From positions 186,001-250,000 of the forward strand of contig NZ_JIAI01000003.1 of NCBI RefSeq assembly GCF_000620785.1: a DNA stretch of 64,000 nt, written 5' to 3'. Positions 58,760-64,000 of the stretch are shown here, one piece after another. The DNA is from Actinospineispora acaciae DSM 45401. Its GTDB lineage: Bacteria > Actinomycetota > Actinomycetes > Mycobacteriales > Pseudonocardiaceae. The notes under the pieces were generated by a model. That model was not told the DNA's origin and did no database searches. It saw nothing but the letters and a program-made list of their open reading frames with translations. Each line of letters begins with the position of its first letter. The stretch's first letter is position 1. The position numbers were made by a program, and so were the translations under genes.

Positions 58760-59755
58760 ATGGAAATCGACAGTTACCGGGCCGCGCACGAGCCGGAGTG
58801 GCGGCGGCTCGAACGGTTGGTCAACCGCCGGTCGCTGTCCGGGGCGGAGGCCGATGAGCTGGTCACGCTCTACCAGCGGGTGGCCACCCATCTGTCGGCG
58901 ATCCGCTCGTCGTCCCCGGACCCGGCGCTGGTGGGGTGGCTGTCCTCCGTCGTGGCCAAGGCGCGGTCGGTGGTGACCGGGTCGGCCGAGCCGAACTGGC
59001 GGGACGCGGCGCGGTTCCTGGTCGTGGGTTTTCCGGCCGCCTGTTACGGGGCTCGTCGCTGGTGGGTGACGATCGCGGTGGTGGCGCTGTTGGTGGCCTG
59101 GGCGGTCGCGGCGTGGGTGGCCGGCAGCCCGGACGTGCGGGCCGCGATCGGGGCGCCGGACGAGATCCGCCGGCTGGTCGAGCACGACTTCGAGGCGTAC
59201 TACTCCTCGGCGCCGGCGGGGTCGTTCGGCACGCTGGTGTGGACGAACAACGCGCTGGTGGCCGCGACCTGCCTGGTGCTCGGGGTGTTCGGGGTACCGG
59301 TGGTGTTGGTGCTGTGGTCGAACACCGTGAACCTGGGGGTCGCGGCCGGGCTGATGGCCGCCGCCGGCCGATTGGACCTGTTCTTCGGGCTGATCACGCC
59401 GCACGGGCTGTTGGAGCTGACCGCCGTGTTCATCGCCGCCGGCGCCGGGCTGCGGCTGGGCTGGACGGTGGTCGACCCGGGGCCGCGACCGCGCGGGGAG
59501 GCGCTGGCCGCGCAGGGCAGGGCCACCGTCGGGATGGCGCTCGGGTTGGCGTTGGTGCTGCTGGTCTCCGGGGCGATCGAGGCGTTCGTGACCCCGTCCG
59601 GGCTGCCGACCTGGGCCAGGGTCGGCATCGGCGTGCTGGCCGAGGCGCTGTTCCTGGCCTACGTGGTGGTGCTGGGGCGGCGGGCGGTGCGGGGCGGCGA
59701 GACCGGCGACATGGCCGAGTCCTCGCGCGGCGACAGCGCACCGGTCACGGGTTGA
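58760..59755 (+). CDS. SpoIIM (stage II sporulation protein M) family membrane protein
   Basis: The 331-residue protein has a soluble start (EWRRLERLVNRRSLSGAEAD, ELVTLYQRVATHLSAIRS) and five or six hydrophobic helices, with FGTLVWTNNALVAATCLVLG near residue 155 and FGLITPHGLLELTAVFIAAG near 210, both typical of the SpoIIM/DUF95 family. ATG at 58760 follows GGGGGG. In non-endospore-formers the gene belongs to the RDD-MoxR-DUF58 neighbourhood, as here. Confidence 0.8.
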   Translation: MEIDSYRAAHEPEWRRLERLVNRRSLSGAEADELVTLYQRVATHLSAIRSSSPDPALVGWLSSVVAKARSVVTGSAEPNWRDAARFLVVGFPAACYGARRWWVTIAVVALLVAWAVAAWVAGSPDVRAAIGAPDEIRRLVEHDFEAYYSSAPAGSFGTLVWTNNALVAATCLVLGVFGVPVVLVLWSNTVNLGVAAGLMAAAGRLDLFFGLITPHGLLELTAVFIAAGAGLRLGWTVVDPGPRPRGEALAAQGRATVGMALGLALVLLVSGAIEAFVTPSGLPTWARVGIGVLAEALFLAYVVVLGRRAVRGGETGDMAESSRGDSAPVTG

Positions 59756-59761
59756 GCATCC

Positions 59762-61057
59762 TCAGAGCCGGCCGGCCGCCTTCAAGGCCAGGTAGCTGTC
59801 CGCGACGGCAGGCGCCAGCTCCTCCGGGGTGGCGTCGACGACCGTGACGCCCAGGCGCTCCAGCAGCCGGCCGGTGCGCAGCCGCTCGGCGCGCGCCCGC
59901 TCGGCCGAGGCCGCGTCGTACACCGCCACCGAGTCGCCGCGGCCGGCCGCCATCGCGGTGACCGCCGGGTCGGCCACCGAGGCGACCATCACCCGGTGCC
60001 GCAGCGACAGCGCCGGCAGGCCGGGCAGCAGTCCCTCCTCGACGGGCGCCGCGTCCAGGCCGGTGAACAGCACCACCAGCGAGCGGCGCGAGGTGCGGGC
60101 CAGCACCGAGGCGACCATGCCGCGCACGTCCGTCTCCACCAGCCGGGGTTCCACCGGGGCCATCGCGTTGACCAGCGCGGGCAGCAGCTCGGCCGGGCCG
60201 ACGCCGGAGACGCCGGCGCGGACCGCCCGGTCGTAGGCCAGCAGGTCCACCCGGTCGCCGGCGCGGGAGGCGAGCGCGGCCAGCAGCAGGCTCGCGTCCA
60301 TCGCGGCGTCCAGCCGGGGCGCGTCCCCGACCCGGCCGGCCGAGGTGCGGCCGGTGTCGAGCACGAGCAGGATGTGCCGGTCCCGCTCCGGGCGCCAGGT
60401 CCGCACCATCACGTCGGCGGCGCGCGCGGTGGCCCGCCAGTCGATCGACCGCACGTCGTCGCCGAGCACGTACTCCCGCAGCGAGTCGAACTCGGTGCCC
60501 TCGCCGCGCACCCGGACCAGGGCGCGGCCGTCCAGCTCGCGCAGCCGGGCCAGCCTCGACGGCAGGTGCTTGCGCGAGGTGAACGGCGGCAGCGCGCGCA
60601 CCGTCCACGGCACGACGTGCCCGCCCTGGCGCGCGGCCAGCCCGAGCGGGCCCACCGACCGCACGGTCACCCGGTCGGCGGGGCGGTCGCCGCGCCGGGT
60701 CGGCCGCAGCGTCACCTCCAGCCGGCGCCGTTCCCCCGCCGGCACCCGCAGCGGATGGCGGCCAGGGGTCGCGCCGGCGCTGGGCGGCCAGGCGTCGCGC
60801 AGGGTCCCGCGCACCGGGCGGCGGCCGGGGTTGTGCACGACCAGGTGGACGGTGGCGTCCCGGCCCAGCCGCACCGAGGTGTCGCCGGAGCGCCACATCC
60901 GCAGCCCCCGCACCGACCCGGCCAGCGCGAGGTCCACCAGCACCCCGGCCAGCAGCGCGCCCTCCACCACCGCGAGCCCCCACCACGCCGGCAGCGCGAA
61001 CCCGACGACCAGCGCACCGATCGCCGCCAGCAGCGCAGCGCGCCCGGTGACCGCCAC
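59762..61057 (-). CDS. DUF58 domain protein
   Basis: The 431-residue protein has two N-terminal hydrophobic helices and the DUF58 signature EYVLGDDVRSIDWRATARAA near residue 205, followed by a von Willebrand A-like domain (ILLVLDTGRTSAGRVG near 240, with a metal-site-like D-T-x-x-S). DUF58 proteins work with MoxR ATPases, probably in assembling or quality-checking membrane or surface complexes. It lies nine bases after the MoxR stop. Confidence 0.8.
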   Translation of the reverse strand: MAVTGRAALLAAIGALVVGFALPAWWGLAVVEGALLAGVLVDLALAGSVRGLRMWRSGDTSVRLGRDATVHLVVHNPGRRPVRGTLRDAWPPSAGATPGRHPLRVPAGERRRLEVTLRPTRRGDRPADRVTVRSVGPLGLAARQGGHVVPWTVRALPPFTSRKHLPSRLARLRELDGRALVRVRGEGTEFDSLREYVLGDDVRSIDWRATARAADVMVRTWRPERDRHILLVLDTGRTSAGRVGDAPRLDAAMDASLLLAALASRAGDRVDLLAYDRAVRAGVSGVGPAELLPALVNAMAPVEPRLVETDVRGMVASVLARTSRRSLVVLFTGLDAAPVEEGLLPGLPALSLRHRVMVASVADPAVTAMAAGRGDSVAVYDAASAERARAERLRTGRLLERLGVTVVDATPEELAPAVADSYLALKAAGRL

Positions 61058-61066
61058 GGCCGGCGC

Positions 61067-62037
<971 letters not shown>

Positions 62038-62041
<4 letters not shown>

Positions 62042-63198
62042 GTTCGACGGACCTCCCGCTCGCAGTTGTCCAGCCGGTCGGCCAACTCGACGAGGGCCGC
62101 GTCGTCCTCCGGGGCCGGACCGTACAACAGTGCCTCGACGTCCGAGCCGGCCCGGCCGGTTCGCGCGCCGACCGCCCGTACCAGCGCCGCCGGCTCCGGG
62201 CCGTCCCCACGGCCCAGCCCGACCAGGCCGGCCAGCCGGATGCGGACGGCGGCGCGCAGCGTCTCGGCGGCGTGCCCGCGCGCCTGCGCCCGCCGGTACA
62301 GCCGCGCGCGGCCGCGTACCGTCTCGATGGCCCTGACCACCACCGGCAACGGCTCGCGGACCACCGGCCCGAGCCGGCGCGAGCGCCACAGCACCGCCAC
62401 CGCGGCGGCCACCCACAGCTGCGCGACGGCCCACCGCCAGCCCGGCGGCACCAGGTCCTCCAGGTCGCGCTCCTCGCCGGCGGCGGGCGCCTCCAGGCCG
62501 GGCATGTACCACAGCAGCGTCGGCTTCGCCCCGAGCAGCCGCAGCGCGAGCGCGGCGTTGCCCTCCGAGGCGAGCGAGCCGTTGGTGAGCGGCCCGGGCT
62601 CGCCGATCATGGTGACCGCCCGTGCCCCGACGCTCACCCGCACCAGCGCGTCCCCGCCGCCGGGGCCGGTACCGGCGACGGGTTCGTCGGGATAGCAGCC
62701 CAGCCCACCCGCCGCCCGGTACAGGTGACCGCCCAGCTCGACGGTGCCGGCGGCGCGCGCGGCGGGCAGCTCGCAGCGCGGCTCTCTGGTGCGGGTCGGC
62801 GCGCGCAGCGTGGTGAGCTCGACGCCGGGGGCGAGCGCCGCGAGCGCCTCCTGGTTCGGCGCGACCAGCACCAGGTCGGCGCCGGAGCGCCGCAGCGCCG
62901 CGAGTTGGTTGGCGCTGAGCAGCTGGGGGAACGGCACCAGCACGGTGGCCGCCGGGCCGGCCGCGCCGACCGCGCCCGCGTCCCGGGTGAGGGTCACCGT
63001 GACACCGCGTTCGGTCAGCAGCCGCGCCAGCGCCCTGCCGCCGGACCCGTCCACCGCCTCCGGGTTCAACAGGCCCACCGGCGGCCGGGCGGAGAGGGTG
63101 GCGATCACCAGGGCGATCACGATCACGAACGCCCCGACCAGCAGCGGCGCCCTGGACGCCCGCCACATCGCGGCGGCGCGCGGATCGAGGGCGGTCAT
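62038..63198 (-). CDS. DUF4350 domain membrane protein
   Basis: The 386-residue protein has an N-terminal helix (APLLVGAFVIVIALVIATL), an extracellular-type domain (NPEAVDGSGGRALARLLTER, then LLSANQLAALRRSGADLVLV) and a second helix near WRWAVAQLWVAAAVAVLWR before a soluble helical end. This is the DUF4350 layout found between MoxR and DUF4129 genes in actinobacteria. It probably anchors part of the MoxR-dependent complex. Confidence 0.8.
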
Positions 63199-63836
63199 GC
63201 CGGTGCACCGGCGTGCTCGACCGGCCTGGCCCGGCGGACGGCCTCGTCCACGTCACGCATCCGGGCGTCCATCCACGCCTGGGCGGGCACGCCGCCGTAC
63301 CAGACGTCGTCGAAGAGGTGCGCGGCGGCGCGCAGCGGCTCGGCGCAGGTCGGGAGCACCCGGCCGGCCTCGACGGCGACCTCGGCGGCCGTCCGCCCGG
63401 CGTGCGCGTCGAGCAGGTCGCGCTCCTCCAGCTCGCGCACCACCGCGCGCAGCCGCTCCCGGATCGCCAGCGCCCACTCCCCGCGCTCGGCGTGCGCGTC
63501 GGCGGCCCGGCGGTGCTCGGCGGCGGAGGCGGGCCCGGCTCCCAGCGGCGCCGACCCCCGGGTGGCCACCCGGCCGATGCGGCCCAGCCGCAGCCGCACC
63601 GCGATCACCGCCAGCACCACGACCGCGGCCAGCGCGAGCAGCCCCCAGTACCCGGCGGGAGACATCGCGGACGCGCGCTCCAGCAGCTCGCCCAGCAGTT
63701 CGAACACCCAGCGCAGCACCCGGGCGGGCAGCGACATGTCCGGCGTCGCGTACTCCGGGCGGGACAGCTCCACCACGGCCGCCCGCCGTGCCTCGTCACG
63801 CCCGATGTCGATCGGGACGTCCGCGATCGTGATCAC
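63195..63836 (-). CDS. DUF4129 domain membrane protein
   Basis: The 213-residue protein has one hydrophobic helix (YWGLLALAAVVVLAVIAVRL near residue 63) and a C-terminal DUF4129 domain (ADAHAERGEWALAIRERLRA near 110, GRTAAEVAVEAGR, VWYGGVPAQAW). It precedes DUF4350 with a four-base overlap, as usual in this conserved block. GTG at 63836 overlaps the stop of the next gene upstream. Confidence 0.8.
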   Translation of the reverse strand: MITIADVPIDIGRDEARRAAVVELSRPEYATPDMSLPARVLRWVFELLGELLERASAMSPAGYWGLLALAAVVVLAVIAVRLRLGRIGRVATRGSAPLGAGPASAAEHRRAADAHAERGEWALAIRERLRAVVRELEERDLLDAHAGRTAAEVAVEAGRVLPTCAEPLRAAAHLFDDVWYGGVPAQAWMDARMRDVDEAVRRARPVEHAGAPA

Positions 63837-64000
63837 TCAGCCTCGGCAAGCCTGGCCAGCTCGATGTCCAGGCCCTCACGGCGGATCCGCTGGTCGTAGT
63901 AGATCAACCCGCTGATCCCGGCCTGGAACGGCGTGGTGATGGTGCCGGCGATGATCCCGCCGAGCACGGTTCCGACCAGCAGGAACACCATCGCCCCGGC
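63833..64000 (-). CDS. C-terminal end of a multi-spanning membrane protein (cut by window edge)
   Basis: The last 55 residues are visible: a hydrophobic helix (VFLLVGTVLGGIIAGTITTP), then a segment ending in YYDQRIRREGLDIELARLAE. Large actinobacterial membrane proteins located just upstream of DUF4129 genes have this ending (L-Y-x-D-x-R-x-R-R-E-G-L-D). It is thus part of the MoxR-DUF58 block. The start lies beyond base 64000. Confidence 0.65.
   Translation of the reverse strand, partial: AGAMVFLLVGTVLGGIIAGTITTPFQAGISGLIYYDQRIRREGLDIELARLAEAE

Overview
The window is chromosomal DNA from a high-GC actinomycete. Third codon positions are almost all G or C, GTG starts are frequent, genes are packed with 4-base ATGA/GTGA overlaps, and several start codons sit 6-8 bases behind a TANNNT -10 box (leaderless transcripts). 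An IdeR/DmdR-type iron box, an F420-type luciferase-like enzyme, a large AfsR/SARP regulator and an RDD-SpoIIM-DUF58-MoxR-DUF4350-DUF4129 block fit the same group. I cannot fix the genus. No rRNA, tRNA, CRISPR array or intact insertion sequence was seen; one HNH-nuclease remnant lies near 57.7 kb.

0-5 kb: the start of an ATP-grasp ligase gene and a 56-residue protein run leftwards, diverging from two tandem JmjC/cupin-like dioxygenase genes. A hairpin repeat follows, then a slightly AT-richer patch with a GntR/UTRA regulator coupled to a LivJ-like binding protein without a signal peptide, and an orphan gene. 5-20 kb is mixed: a VAO-type flavin oxidase; a coupled sigma-LLM oxidoreductase-sigma operon with a divergent SgcJ/EcaC-type gene; an Erm rRNA methyltransferase with a leader peptide and alternative RNA pairings typical of macrolide-induced translational attenuation; a siderophore-interacting reductase behind an iron box; a dienoyl-CoA isomerase-like crotonase; several small enzymes; and a 953-residue SARP regulator.

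20-27 kb is a sugar-acid locus: a FadR-type repressor gene coupled to an L-fuconate-dehydratase-type enolase, divergent from an MFS transporter, an FAH-family hydrolase/dehydratase and an aldehyde dehydrogenase. Two matching 15-bp operators sit between them. Together they suggest L-fuconate/D-arabinonate conversion to 2-oxoglutarate. 28-31 kb carries an HDAC-like deacetylase, a small membrane protein and a sodium:solute symporter.

31-50 kb holds two leftward catabolic operons. The downstream one encodes a peptide-type ABC transporter, an aldehyde dehydrogenase and an Ldh-family dehydrogenase. The upstream one encodes two thiolase-fold proteins lacking the nucleophilic cysteine, each paired with a DUF35 protein as in steroid side-chain aldolases (Ltp2), plus an enoyl-CoA hydratase, a doubled class III CoA-transferase, an SCOT-type CoA-transferase and an amidase. 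A GntR regulator lies at the head; its promoter shares a long operator-like sequence with the ABC transporter promoter 10 kb away. From 50.7 to 57.6 kb a second GntR gene leads a rightward operon (PuuE-like hydrolase, amidase, aspartate-dehydrogenase-like protein, SDR, RraA-like aldolase, NCS1 permease), which suggests use of a cyclic amide or nucleobase-like compound. 57.9-64 kb is the conserved RDD/SpoIIM/DUF58/MoxR membrane block.
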